The notes: generated from the sequence alone by a model not told the origin. Shown: positions 49,775-61,400, counted from the first letter of the stretch. The stretch is DNA of 64,000 nt from Rhodocollybia butyracea (GCA_015501585.1 JADNRY010000016.1:248001-312000); one strand, 5' to 3'. Translations and numbers: made by a program.

Positions 49775-50723
49775 ATTCTTTCTGGAGTTCATGTCTATAA
49801 ATGAATGCTCCTATGAGCTGTCCATTATATTAAAAGAAAAATGTAAGGACATACTTGAGTTCAGGGGGAGGATGCGGAAAATGAGTGATGGTTCAGAGTC
49901 AAGTTAGTACTGCAACGTAATCACACTTAATTCTCTTAATTTTGAGTTCATCATTTGTGCATTATTTCGTTTATTAGCTCTTTCTTTTGGATCTCAATGA
50001 CATCAAAATGTAGAGAACATGTATAAATTATGCATAGCATACAGAAAGTAATATTTGTGAGACATCCAGCCTCAAGGAATTCAGATGACAGTCAAAACTA
50101 GTACTACAACTACATATCACTGCATAGATGGTCCAGTTCCATCTCCTCTTCCTTGCATCGCAGAAAACTTTCAAATTCAAATATATATCAGCACACGCAT
50201 CCTCCATAAATTTACAATTGGCCTTCGCGAAATCGATGGCTTCCAGTGTGGCAATGTGTTGGTGAGTGTTGGCGAGTATTGGTGACTTTGTTGGCGATGC
50301 AGAAATTAGTGTTCGTGATATGTTGGTCATGCAAAATCCACTAGAACTTAGGAAGTGGAAGAGTGTGGATGGGAAATTGCCCAATGCGGTGTAATTTGAG
50401 GGCCAGACTGAGATTGTATGTTTCATTATCTGGTATGGTAATCTACTTTTTCGCTGAGTACCGGCTACCTGAAACAATTTACCAGAGTATGTATTGAACC
50501 TCCACCTACTCAGGAAGTAACTCGGGAAGTATCTCAGCTTTCCTCAACCCTCCTCAGCTTTGCAAGTGGTCAATGCTGTCTGACTACAATATACAGATAA
50601 TTAAGGTATGAAGTGGTTAACAGTCCCATTAAGGAACAGCCAACCCTTGTGCGGCGTGCACGCCACAAATGTATGACATCAGCAATTGGCAATCTGTTCA
50701 TTCACTACAGTTCACTTGGCTGT

Positions 50724-51300
50724 AGGGTTTTAAAGTTCGGTTTGGTTCAGTTTTTTGCCGGATTTTGGGAAAACCGAGAACTGCACCGGTGCTATAATTT
50801 CCAAATCTGACCAAACCTTGCACTGAACTGATGCAAACCGCTGCACCGGTGCAGGTTCAGTGCAGTTTGCCAGTTTGCACCGGTTCTGTGTCAGACCAGT
50901 TAGCACCAGTTCAAACCGGTGAAAACTGCAGTTATGTACCACTCACAACATTGTAAACAGTATAATATTAGGTAGTAAAACATCACTTGTAATTATTATT
51001 ACTGTACTGATAGTTCTTTGATAGTTATAAATTAAAACTAACCTTGTGAGTAGCTTTTTGATTGTGTACAGCTCATGGCGACGCTTAGGCGCCTATTTTA
51101 GCGCCTCAAATAGCGGAACTGCACTGCACCGGTGCTGCACCGGTTATTACCGGTTCTGTAAATTTCAAGATTTTACAAAACCTTGCACTGAACTGCAGTG
51201 CACCGCCGCACCGGTGCAGCATTACATAAGGGTGCACCGCGGTTCAGTGCGGTGCACTTTGCGGTTTTCATTGGTTATATGAACCGCACTTTTGAACCCT
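50724..51300. mobile_element. 577-bp MITE nested in the hAT-like element
   Basis: Ends AGGGTTTTAAAGTTCGGTT and, read outward from the right, AGGGTTCAAAAGTGCGGTT form inverted repeats. ACTTGGCTGT stands on both sides (50714-50723 and 51301-51310), a perfect 10-bp target duplication. The interior is full of GCACCGGTGC and GGTTCAGTGC words in both orientations. Non-coding. The perfect duplication shows that it inserted after the host element. Confidence 0.88.
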
Positions 51301-51529
51301 ACTTGGCTGTGTAGTCAAGAGTGAGGGTAACTTAGTCACCGTAACGGGTCCCCACGGGGTCAAAAAATCACACCTGTAGATCCCGCAGTAGCAGGTATGG
51401 GTTTCCCTGTGACCGTATTCATTGACACATACTGTATAATCAATTGGTCAGGCGCCTGAATTGGGATATCAGGCTAAATGTTGAAGATTTGGGCTGATAG
51501 ACCATAATCAGGTGCTCAGATGACCTATT

Positions 51530-52460
51530 GCCAAAATAATTCTGCCAAGGGCATTAGATTTAGGGAGACAGCAAAATAATACTGCCTCCTCCTCCCTCTT
51601 GACAGGACTATTCTGCTGCCAGGGGTGCTGTGGAGACAATAGTGTACTGCTGCCACCTTGTTCCTCAAATAATTCTATTCTGCTGTCTCAGCAACACCTT
51701 TGGCCGAATTATTCTGCTGCCAAGGGCATTAGGGAGACAGCAAAATAATGCTGCCTCCTCCCCCCTTGACAGGATTATTCTGCTGTCAAATGTGCTGGGG
51801 AGACAGCAGAATACTGCTACAGCATAAGAATGCTGTCAAGGGGGACAAGAAGGCAGCATTATTTTGCTATCTCATCAGTCCTCTTGACAGCATTATTATG
51901 CCGCCAAGCAGGTAGGAGGCAGCATTATTGTGCTGCCTTTCAAATCCTTGAGAGGACTATGATGCTGTCAAGGCTAAGAGAATCCTTTGCTCCCTGGATC
52001 AACTGCATAATAATGCTGTAAAGGGCATTGGGGAGAATACTGCTATCTCCCATCTCGCTTGGCAGCAGTATCTTGCTAAGTTTCAAATTCCCCTGAGAGC
52101 ACTATTATGCAGCCAAAGGAATTATCCCTTTTCTCCCCAGCTCGACGGCATAATAATTCTGTCAAGCAAGATGGGAAAGCAGCATTATTCTGCTGTCTCC
52201 TCAATGCCCTTGACAGCATTATTATGCCGCCAAGCCTGAGGAGTATGAGGTAGCATTATCTTGCTGCCCTTGAAATTCCCTCTTTGAGGGGACAGCAAAA
52301 TAATGCTGTCATGGGCACTGAGGTGATAGCACAATTTTGCTGTCTCCCCAGTCTATCTATCGATGTTTCCCTTGGCAGCATTTTTATGCCATCAAGGAGA
52401 TGAGGAGGCAGTAGTATTGTTTTCCTGGCACCCGTTCCAAACTGGGCAGCATACTGATGC
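51530..52460. repeat. Subterminal hairpin array, right
   Basis: Same ATAATGCTG/CAGCATTATT words as the left array, in the inverted arrangement (GACAGCAAAATAATGCTGCC, TTGACAGCATTATTATGCCG). It is separated from the left array by about 2.7 kb of unlike sequence. Confidence 0.8.
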
Positions 52461-52799
52461 TGCAAAAAATTATATATATCAAAATGTAATCTGCTAGTCG
52501 AGACACAGCATGGAATTTCTGGTCCAGTAGCCTCAATCTACATATACCAATGTAAACGCTTGTCTAGACTACATAGTGTGGGTTGAGAATTCGCCCACCG
52601 GGTTACTCTTTATTATTTACCGGGTTCTTTTCTTACGGCTCTCGGGTCTACTTGGTCAGTTTATCGTCTGGTCTATAGGCCTTGTGAATGGAGTAGATAA
52701 GATAAGATATGTAACAGATGTCCACTGCCAGGGAGATCACCATACAGGAAATACAGCTGCGAAGACAGAAACTGCATAAGTTAACTTCAATTCCTCCTT

Positions 52800-53270
52800 C
52801 ATCCTCCCCCGCACTGAGTCTGACACAGGTCGCAAGTTGCGCCGAACACTTGCTTGAAATGACCTGCCATTCTATTACTCCGATTTTACGGCGCTGATTT
52901 CCGAGCGCTGATAACGACCTATCTACCAAGGCTTACCCTACAGAAATTACAAGGCTAAATTGGTGAGCCATACGGTCCTCACAGTATCATTTTCTTAACT
53001 CCTACAGAATTGAGTGCCAATCCTCTGCTGACAGCTTTCCTCTTCGGACTCAAGTAGATAACACTAGTAGATAACGCCAATATCACTCAACTTACAGTTG
53101 GCGCCCTGGCAAAGCATATACATATCGTGCTTTGAACAGTGGCTTTATCACTAAATGACAGCCCAGGAAGAAGAGCGGAAGACGAGATGGGTATTTCATT
53201 GGGAAGATGTTAAACTTAAGTTCGACTTGTTGGTTATCATCACAGTTTGACCATAATGTACAATTATGAA
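52800..53270. repeat. Leader segment before F6 (unit 5)
   Basis: Holds a copy of the leader seen before the other F genes (CTTACCCTACAGAAATTACA near 52934, then AAATTGGTGAGCC and TCACAGTATCATTTTC), more diverged than the others. A CATCGCAAGTTGC-like stretch (52829) also occurs at 29767 and 55363. No gene seen. Confidence 0.6.
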
Positions 53271-53279
53271 AAAAAAAAC

Positions 53280-55262
53280 TTAGGGCAAGATCAGGTCTAG
53301 TTGAACTGGGGGAAAATTCACATCCACAACTCCTGCAACTTCACCACCTTTATCGCGACCAGCCACAATGACCGAGTAGCCACGGATTACTAGCTCCAAG
53401 ATTTGAGCATCACGTTGGCTATGCCAGTCGGAAATCAGTGTGAGGGGACGTTTTACCCACTTGGGGAACGCTCTTTGAAGCCGATTTTGTGTGTTAACAT
53501 TTACGTCCTCCTTGGTACCACCTAGCATGGAGGTCTGACCTTTGGCAAGCATTGAGATGGGAATTGGGGACCACTTTTTGGCAAAAGTCATTCCAGGCCG
53601 AATTCCGTCGACACCAAAGGTGACAGTTCCCAGTTCAACAACCGTTTTGACGAAATAAACACTGTCGATTAGTATCTAGAAGCACATCTCATTATGTATA
53701 TGTACACAACGAATTTTTGACTCACTTTGTGGATGAAGATGAGGCATTCAGAACCTTGATCGGCGCTTCTTGGACGCATATATAAATAAAGAGTTGCGTA
53801 TATATTTAAACGCGGAGGAACCTATATGAATTCAAATGAGGGCGCTTTCAACACCGCAACAAACAACTTACACCATCAGAATCACAAGGTAAGTCTTGCG
53901 GAATTATTCCTGCTCGAAAATTAGCTCTATACTTTGTCCCGGCCGAGTCTTGCAATTCGGGGGGGGATTATCCTGAAGCCTTCTTGGTAATGCTTGTATG
54001 GTAGCATGGTCAAGGGTGAGGATATAACAGTGTTTAGAGTGGTGCTTCCATGAGAATGACCGCCGGTCAAGCCTGCAGAAGGGGTTGCGCTAACAGTCAT
54101 TGTTCCACCCAATGTGTTCTGCGCCTGTAGGGTAATATTGTCTTTGGTCTTTCCATCCGCACTAGAGTAATTTCTTAGTTTTAGGAAACAGAACTTTCGT
54201 CCCAAAGAACTGACACCGCTTCTAGCCGGAGGCAGACATCAGGCGTGCTCGTTAGGACTAGGTACCCAGTCTCAAATGCATATGATTGGGTGTCCGCAAT
54301 GACAGCCACAACAGAGCAATAAACTGGATAACCAGGTATATGCTGAGGCTTAGCATTGAACTGGGAATCGAAAGCAAAAAATCAGTTTAAGGCGGACATT
54401 AACACAAATAACAAGACAGCGCACAATTATCTCCAGCGTAGAATTGGCAACTGTGTCCACTTTTTTCACTTTTCCTTCGTCCACTTTTTCTCCGTCCCAT
54501 GTGGCGTCCGATGAATAACGTATGGGAAGTAAATCTCGGCGACCACCTCCACCACCACCTCCACCAACTCCACCTCCTCCTCCAGCTGCACCTTGTTTTC
54601 CATCATTGTCACTGTCACCTGGCTTTCCATTGTTGCCACCTGATTTTTGGCCACTGCCACCTGGTTCCTGAACACTGCTAGCTCCTTTTTCATCACCCAC
54701 CACCACCACCACCACCAGCCCCTTTTTCATCCCCACCAGCCCCTTTTTCATCCCCACCAGCCCCTTTTTCATCCCCACCAGCCCCTTTACCACTGCCTCT
54801 TTCCTTGCCATCACCTGCTTTCGACTTTTCCTTGCCCTTCCATGGCGTCTTTGTCAATGTGATCTGCACTCGGAACGGGGACGAATCAGCAAGGCTGATT
54901 GCCAGAGCAATAATTCCCTTGGCCATGGAGAATGGCCCTTCGAGCTGGAGAATAGATTCTATGGAAGTATCTTCGTTGACTCTCAGTTTGCCGAAGAGTA
55001 GCGCTCCTAGGGTGTGTGCCTTTTTCACCTGGTCTGGGTTTTCGGCGACCCAATTTCCGTTAGGCCCAGTGGAGACAACCCATAGATTACAGCGCCCGTC
55101 TGAAGATGTGCCAAAACCAGATATTTCGGGCGAGTTGCCTATCATGAGTTCGGGAGTGCTTTGTTGTGTATTTTCAGAAGGGGCCAATGAAGGACTACGG
55201 AGAGATGCCTTGCTGATGTTGGGATCAAAAGAGAACGAGTCGAAAGAGTCCTTTTGTGTAGA
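53280..55262 (-). pseudogene. F6: member of repeated family F with GAGGDEK repeats and frame breaks
   Basis: Begins with the family motif DSFDSFSFDPN, then SPEISGFGTSSDGRCNLWVV, STGPNGNWVAENPDQVKKAH, TLGALLFGKLRVNEDTSIES, ILQLEGPFSMAKG and LADSSPFRVQITL. The linker carries four tandem GAGGDEK-type units (21 bp each, about 54705-54790), then a GGT microsatellite where the frame meets a stop. The rest of the linker (VQEPGGSGQKSGGNNGKP) and the next segment LLPIRYSSDATWDGEKVDEG continue in another frame. A C8 run near 53960 may be a second break. The C-terminus reads QTSMLGGTKEDVNVNTQNRL, VIRGYSVIVAGRDKGGEVAG, VVDVNFPPVQLDL. The helical 5' part present in F2 is absent. Confidence 0.6.
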
Positions 55263-55559
55263 CTGAGACTAATCGTCGCTGATTATGCGTCATGTGACCG
55301 CCGACGCTTCAAATACGTTTCTTCCATTCCTCACGCGTACGCGCACGTTGGCTTCTGACATACATCGCAAGCTGCACGAAGTGCTTGCCAGAAATTAGAC
55401 AGCCTGGGACATTCACAGTTAACTTTCATCCCCTTTCCCCCTTTATTACATCTCCTACTGAAGATGTCGATAATGTCTGCAGCCCACTTCTCTTGAAAAA
55501 GATCTCAGCTTTTTACACCTGGATCATCGCCGACAGCGCTATGTATTGCCCTATAACCT

Positions 55560-55690
55560 TGTGTTTGGACTATCCATTCTGGTGGGTATGATGAAGCCTC
55601 TCTTAGATTTCATTCTAACATAATCTAGCGTCAGCGTAGGAGGCGTAAGTAACTCGAGCTCCACTGTAGAGCCATTCATTGTGAAAAGAC
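55560..55690 (+). pseudogene. Fragment of the membrane-protein gene
   Basis: Matches 30215-30350: GGACTATCCATTCTGGTGGG (membrane span end), the intron with AACATAATCTAGCGTCAGCG, and CCATTCATTGTGAA. It ends abruptly where the partial FunK1 copy begins, and a second similar fragment follows at about 57700. Confidence 0.7.
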
Positions 55691-57400
55691 ACAAACGGTC
55701 CTGAACGTCTTAGTCGACCCGTTCGCATACACTACATCGATCTCATAGACCGGTCTTCTCTCTGAATCCATGCAAACTAATCGCATAGTTGTATCAAATC
55801 CCAAATCTGCGTTCGAAGCAGAGCCCAGAGCAAGAAAGACATGGACTAATTCCATCTAGTTCTACCAACATAGTTAGTGCACATATAGGATAGCCAAGGC
55901 AAAAGACACGAACTGTATGGACGTCAAAGGGCTCGGAACACACAATGGTATCCCTATCGTGATACCAGAGACGGACAGTTGTATCCTCGATTGTTAGAGA
56001 GAACGCAAAACGACGACGGGCGTCGTTCCGCATGATATGGTGTAATGACAAGATTTTTTTTTCAAAGTCCTAGTAAGGTCTGGGTTAAGAATGGATACGA
56101 GAGACGGATGATTTTAATGTACGTCAAGCTGCTCAGTTTCATTGTCCTTCTTATTTACCTCCAGTGCCCAGCAGATACTGAACCAGTCGTTGGGAGATAT
56201 TTCAGCGCTGCTGACAGCTGGGCCGACTGGATACTGCCAAACCCATCCGGACACCCAGAATTTCGACGGGAAGAAAGCGGGGTAGAGTGGTCGTTTATAG
56301 TAAGCTTTACGGTCCCCTGGCCGCTGCTGCGTGAAGCGTGAATATTGTTGTAGATTTTTGCGAGGTTTTTGAACGCTTTTGGACCATGGGCCTTGTCTTT
56401 AGATGGGCGTAGGCGACGTTTCCATCCGTTTCCGGTGACACGGTTATCGTCTTGGAGCTTTTTGCAGACATCGCTCAAGTCGGGGACCGCGGGAAGGAGC
56501 GATGTGAGCATGGACGTGAGAGTGACCTCCGGTACGCTGTTCCCAACGTCTTACAGTAGAGCTGTCCGCGAAAATGATACATAGCTCGCGCGATACGAGG
56601 ACTATACGAGGACATGGCTGCAGGTAAAAAGAGATAGAATTTGAAATGGCGGGCCGCATGATCGAATGAGGTCCGCGCCTCGGCCGAAGTTCGCTGGACG
56701 GTGTTTAGACGATGGTTTTCGAGTAGCTGCCGGAAGGCCATACGCAGATGTTTTACCAGATCCATGGAGACATAGTTTTAGATATGAATAGATAACGGTC
56801 TGAGCTACTCCGACAACATCCCATTGCTTTAATGCAACAGGTATAGCTGTGCTCTGAATTGGCGTTGGAATGAGGAAGTGTTTTAGTCAACTGGGATGAA
56901 AACCGAATGGGTGTAGATTTTCTGTTATGGGGTGATTTGCAAGGGACGCTTGTTGGAGCATGCGACATACTCGCAGTCAAAAGCTTGTTCCTCAATAGTT
57001 GTACCATCTTCAGCTTTGTATGCTGATAGTTCGTTCGTTGCAGTTCGTTGCATTATCTGGTGGTAGCGCCTGCTCTTGTTCGTCAACGTCGATAACCTGT
57101 AAAAGCTGTTCAGTTTCCTCAATAAATGTATTTAAACAAGGCTGAGCAAGCGTCATACAATGAACCTTGCTACTTTTCCTCCTTCAGATTGTTCATAAAT
57201 GCCTTATACTTCTTCCAGTTCAAGTTCAAGTATTTCTCCGTCGCCGTCCAGTCCAGAATCAATGGGTCGCAATACAGTTTTCCAGGGAAGACTCCCGGCG
57301 TTGTCATGTATGACTTTGATTTTCTTGTGAGGCCCAGACGCTTTCCAGAAAGTTTGTTTTTCCAACGAAGTTCTGTCGTTTAGCGCTCGGTGTGAATAAA
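55688..57400 (-). pseudogene. Partial second copy of the FunK1 kinase, N-terminal region only
   Basis: Matches about 46119-47690 of the intact kinase locus. Encoded pieces include VPDLSDVCKKLQDDNRVTGN, KAHGPKAFKNLAKIYNNIH, EDTTVRLWYHDRD and CSEPFDVHTVRVFCLGYPIC. It stops at 55688, before the kinase catalytic core, so it cannot be an active kinase. Small deletions relative to the other copy (for example around 56320) are present. Its right end keeps the empty target site of the hAT-like element. It is inserted between two fragments of the membrane-protein gene. Confidence 0.8.
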
Positions 57401-57649
57401 GTAGATAAGATAAGATAATCTTTGAATTGTTGAACAGAGATGTTGCCTTTAACGAGCCACCACCAGATCGCACCAACTTGGGAGTACTGTTGGGTCATGG
57501 TACCCTCCAAGGATCCCATCCCAGACAAGTTCTCCTTGTGTTGCTGTTACCATCTGCTTCAGGAAGGTTCACGATACAGCGCCGCTGTGGAGACGGAATC
57601 TAGCATAACTTGTTCATCCCTCATCCTCACGCGCACCTCAGACTGTCCA

Positions 57650-58300
57650 TGAAAGCTCAGCGTTCAGCTTTATCTCAGGATAGCAGCACGGGAGCTACTG
57701 GGCCTATAACCTTGCTAAGTCCCTCTTGGATTTCTTTCTAACATAATCTAGCGTCAGCGTAGGAGTGACTCGAGCTCCACTCTCGATTTGGAGCCATTCA
57801 TTGTGAACATGTAAACCCTGGGCCTCTTGATAAGTAACCGCTTCTACCTCCGATGGCCACGACCTTTCGTACGCAATTTAGGAGACCAGGGAGACCAGGT
57901 CCTGCTTATAGACACTCGGAGTTTAAAGAAGGGGTCACGCTCACCCGAAGGAGCCCTTTTTCGAATGACCCCACGGTGCATATCCCGTTCATCGTATAGT
58001 CAATCTCCTAAGGCGCCTGCAGTCGTGTGATATGAAGCAGCTTTGCTCGGAAGTTAACATCGTTGGGCAACCTGTGGTATATAACATTTCTTCTTTCTTT
58101 CATTAACTGTTAAAGTTCGGGTCTGGCAGCATATTATCAGACGTTTGAACCCAGTATCTAGGCTTGCAGGGCCAGCGAGCTGATCGAGTCCCTCTTTCTT
58201 CTCCCCGAGTCAGTTCTACGTTTGTACGTTTAAGTGTACGTTTTGGTGTCTAACGTCTAACCCGTGTGCATTGCATGTACATTGGCTACCTGTTGGACGT
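57650..58300 (+). pseudogene. Degenerate copy of the membrane-protein tail and 3' UTR
   Basis: Follows 30240-31020 in order with many changes: the intron and basic segment (57720-57770), GAGCCATTCATTGTGAACAT, the PPPMA...GRPGPAY region (GGAGACCAGGTCCTGCTTAT at 57891), GTGGTATATAACATTTCTTC (58074) and the GTACGTTTTGGTGTCT 3' UTR. It leads straight into the BLM10 5' flank, so this is probably the ancestral junction between the two genes. Confidence 0.65.
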
Positions 58301-58433
58301 TGAATACAAAATCAATTTGCGGTCTATCACCCCGTTATTTTTGTGGCGCGGAATTCTGAAGAGCTCGGAAGACCCGAGCGCTAGTTTCAACTTGTCCAGC
58401 TACGTCCAACACGAACATTCCTACCCTACAGAG

Positions 58434-61400
58434 ATGGACATTCCGGACATCTCTTCACTAAATCTTCATGACCGAGGGCCTTCTTTCTCTCATCTCTTTC
58501 CAGATGGCATAGAAACCGAAGACGACCGATATCTACAGAAACTAAAGTCGTATGCTAAAATGCTTCCGTATTCTATTGAGAGTCAAAAACGAGTAAGCTG
58601 CAAATCTTTCTCGAGTCTTTCAAAGTTTGAAAGTTCACTGCTTAAAGATGATGGACATGCTCGACTTCATTATTCTCAGGCTTGTTCAATGCGTCGAAGC
58701 CAAGGACTACGACGTCGGCCTCCTGCAATGGGATAGTCTTTTGACATAGTGAGACATTGTATCATACCACGCGTTATCCAACCCTCTTATTGTCGCAAAC
58801 TCCTTCCAGCTGGTCTATGCTCAAGTATCCGATTCCAAAGGACAAACGCATTGCATTGGCCAAAATCTACTTTCACGTCTCCATTACTTCTGGAATGCCG
58901 GCTCAAATTATTGCGATTTGCGCGGATGCATTCAAAACACTCACCCAGTCGAAGAAGAAGATCTCTATCGACGATTTGAGGCTTCCGTGGAAGCCAATAT
59001 ACAAAATCCTCAGTCAAGATCTCTTCTTGTCTCGACGGCAGTTTGAATACACGTACGTCCCTCCGTTCTTTGAATGCCGTGCCGATGCTTACTTGACGCG
59101 TATACAGTCAGCTCTCTTGGTGCATGGGCTACATAGCAGAAAATGCTCGACGCTTCTTTCATCCAGCTGCTATCAATGAAATGCTTTCTACATTTATCCC
59201 GTTAATGAACGGTTCAGTGCTGGACGTATGTTTTGGGCAATACTTGAATGGCCTTTCATGTCTAATTATGCGTTTGATAGACGATCCTTTCATCCCAGTA
59301 CTACCTCCTCTCGTTCCTGCCGTTAACTCATCCCCAATCCTACCTTCCGATGTTGTTGAGGATGTGGGAGTCCATAAACTCGTATAAGTATGATGAACGG
59401 ATGTTGAGTTTCCTATCCAAGCTCGCAGAAATGCATGTTTCTCCCAATGTCAGTGACCCCCGTAATATTTCCAGCATCCCAGATGATGAAAGGTCTGAGG
59501 ATGAAGGTAGACCATGTTGGTCGGCCGATAATCTGAAGGAGGATGCGTATTGGCCAGGATTGTACAAGGATGTTGGCATCTTCACCGAGCACGAGTGGAG
59601 TTTCTTAATGTGCAAGTGTCTGGCCTCTATGGGTAAGCTGATCAGCGAGAGGTCGATTGTGAGGTCTATCATATATTGATGCGTATTTTAGAGATTCCTC
59701 TTGCGGATGCGGGGTCTCTGACTACTGGTCCGTCAGCCGATGCTCAAGCTAGCTTTGAGATAGGTCGTTTACCAAAAACGAGCTGGCGAATTCGTGAGTC
59801 CGAAACGCCATCGCCAAAGTCAAAATAACGACGTTCGTTTTCAGCGTCTCTTGCGAGGATTATTGTCTATTCTATGACAGCTGACGGCCTAGCAGCACCT
59901 CCTTCTAATGCGCCCACTCCAATGTTTTCGCCCCTGCCCTCTGGAATGAATACTCCCTCCATAGCCACTAGTAAACTTGGTGACTATCTTTCTGCGCCTT
60001 TGGGTAAAGGTGTACAGGGAAAAGGAAAGACCTACCTCGCTGGATCAAAAGCTCTGGACTCTCTCGCAAGGCTGATTGCCTCTGTGGAGAGTTTCTTCCA
60101 TCCAACTAATTCTGGTGCTTGGACTACCGATGTGTGTTTTCTTTTACCACCTAGGCTTCAGCACAATCGCTGATCACCTTCTCCTCAGCTGAGCGCTTTC
60201 ATCAAGTCCATCGTTTACAATTTCAACAAACGTGAGTATCGTCTGAACATACGCCCTCGCTATGTGTTCTAACTGCCGGGAATTAGGATGGTACGAAGAA
60301 CGTCAACCTGAATGCGAAACGCCCACGGTCTGTTTTCCGACCCTACCAGTGTCTCCGGCCCCCTGACCAACTTACAGAACCGAAGACTGACAAGGGCCAT
60401 GAAGAGAGAGCTTGTCAAGTCTCTCCGTACTGTCGTCTTACTGGCCATGTTTTCCGAGGATTCTGGAACCGTCGCCAACATTCAAAGCTGTTTGAAATCC
60501 ATGTGTGTAATGGAGCCGGATTTGATCCTCCATCCTATCTTAGAGCGTGCGATACCTTCGCTAGAAGCACTAACCGAGGTGAATTGTTTTTTTTCCATGG
60601 TGGCTACTGCTTCTGACTCGTTGATTTAGACGCAGAGAACAATCGCTGTCATCAAAGCCCTCGGAGCTGTCGCCCCCGCTATCGTTTGTCGTAGAGTCTA
60701 TTACCCCGGCGCCAAACACCTCCTTCCCATTCTTGACCTCCTCATTCCAGGGATTGACTTGGTATACGTTAAAATTATTTTGGACGAACTAATGCTGACG
60801 CACTTTTTCCAGAATGATCCGTCGAAGACTTTGTGCACTACTGCGTTCCTGGTGGAGATATCTCAGTACATCCAGTTCTCCGACCTGAGTGAATCCTCGG
60901 GTACAAGGCCTATGCCCGTAGAACCGGAACCTGCTGCTGCACTAACGAACGAGTTTTCTCGGTCGCAGATGAAACTTCCCTTCTTTGAAACAAATGGGTT
61001 TGGGGACTTGGTGTCAGACATGGAGCCACGTCTGTCACAGGAGGAAGAAGACATCTTGCTCAAGGCAAGTCTAGCCCTCTACTTTTGGTGAACATTTGTG
61101 CTTATTTTTCGATTTAGGATACCACAGCCAGTTTCGCAGACTGGGTTGCTAATTTCATTCGTCGAGTGATACAACTTATGGAAAATCTCCCAGAGGAAGG
61201 GCCCAATGGTTATTCGGGCGGTGCTACTGAAAGTTCGTCTTCTGGTTTTCATAAATTTGGACGTTGCTCATACGCCAACTTTAGTCCAAGTCGTCGATGC
61301 AGTCGCCAGCGCGTGCAGTCAAATTTGTGTCCATCTGTCGGAGCCCCTTTATGATCTTGTGCTGAAGATGGTGTTTGACTATGCGAGCACGAATGTGCGC

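Larger units (their letters stand above)
47694..52681. mobile_element. 4988-bp hAT-like DNA transposon
   Basis: Terminal inverted repeats of about 150 bp: ACCAAGTAGACCCGAG plus GCCGTAAGAAAAGAACC (47720-47755) recurs inverted at 52620-52655, and the match extends through GGTGGGCGAATTCTC and TAGTCTAGACAAG. The flanks are TTGTAAAT (47686-47693) and TTGTGAAT (52682-52689), an 8-bp target duplication with one mismatch, as usual for hAT. The duplicate locus at 57387-57410 has the site without an insertion (GCTCGGTGTGAATAAAGTAGATAAGATAAG), which confirms the limits. Inside are hairpin-rich subterminal arrays, one possible gene (49022-49774, minus) and a nested MITE. I found no transposase with a recognisable catalytic motif. 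Confidence 0.8.

Noticed and set aside
47870..52460. Possible CRISPR-like arrays (repeated ATAATGCTG words)
   Set aside because: The window is eukaryotic, the repeats are degenerate and irregularly spaced, and they sit symmetrically inside transposon ends.
54647..54862. Plus-strand frame with repeated PHQPLF units
   Set aside because: Shadow of the GAGGDEK repeat of F6 in antisense; no start context or conservation.
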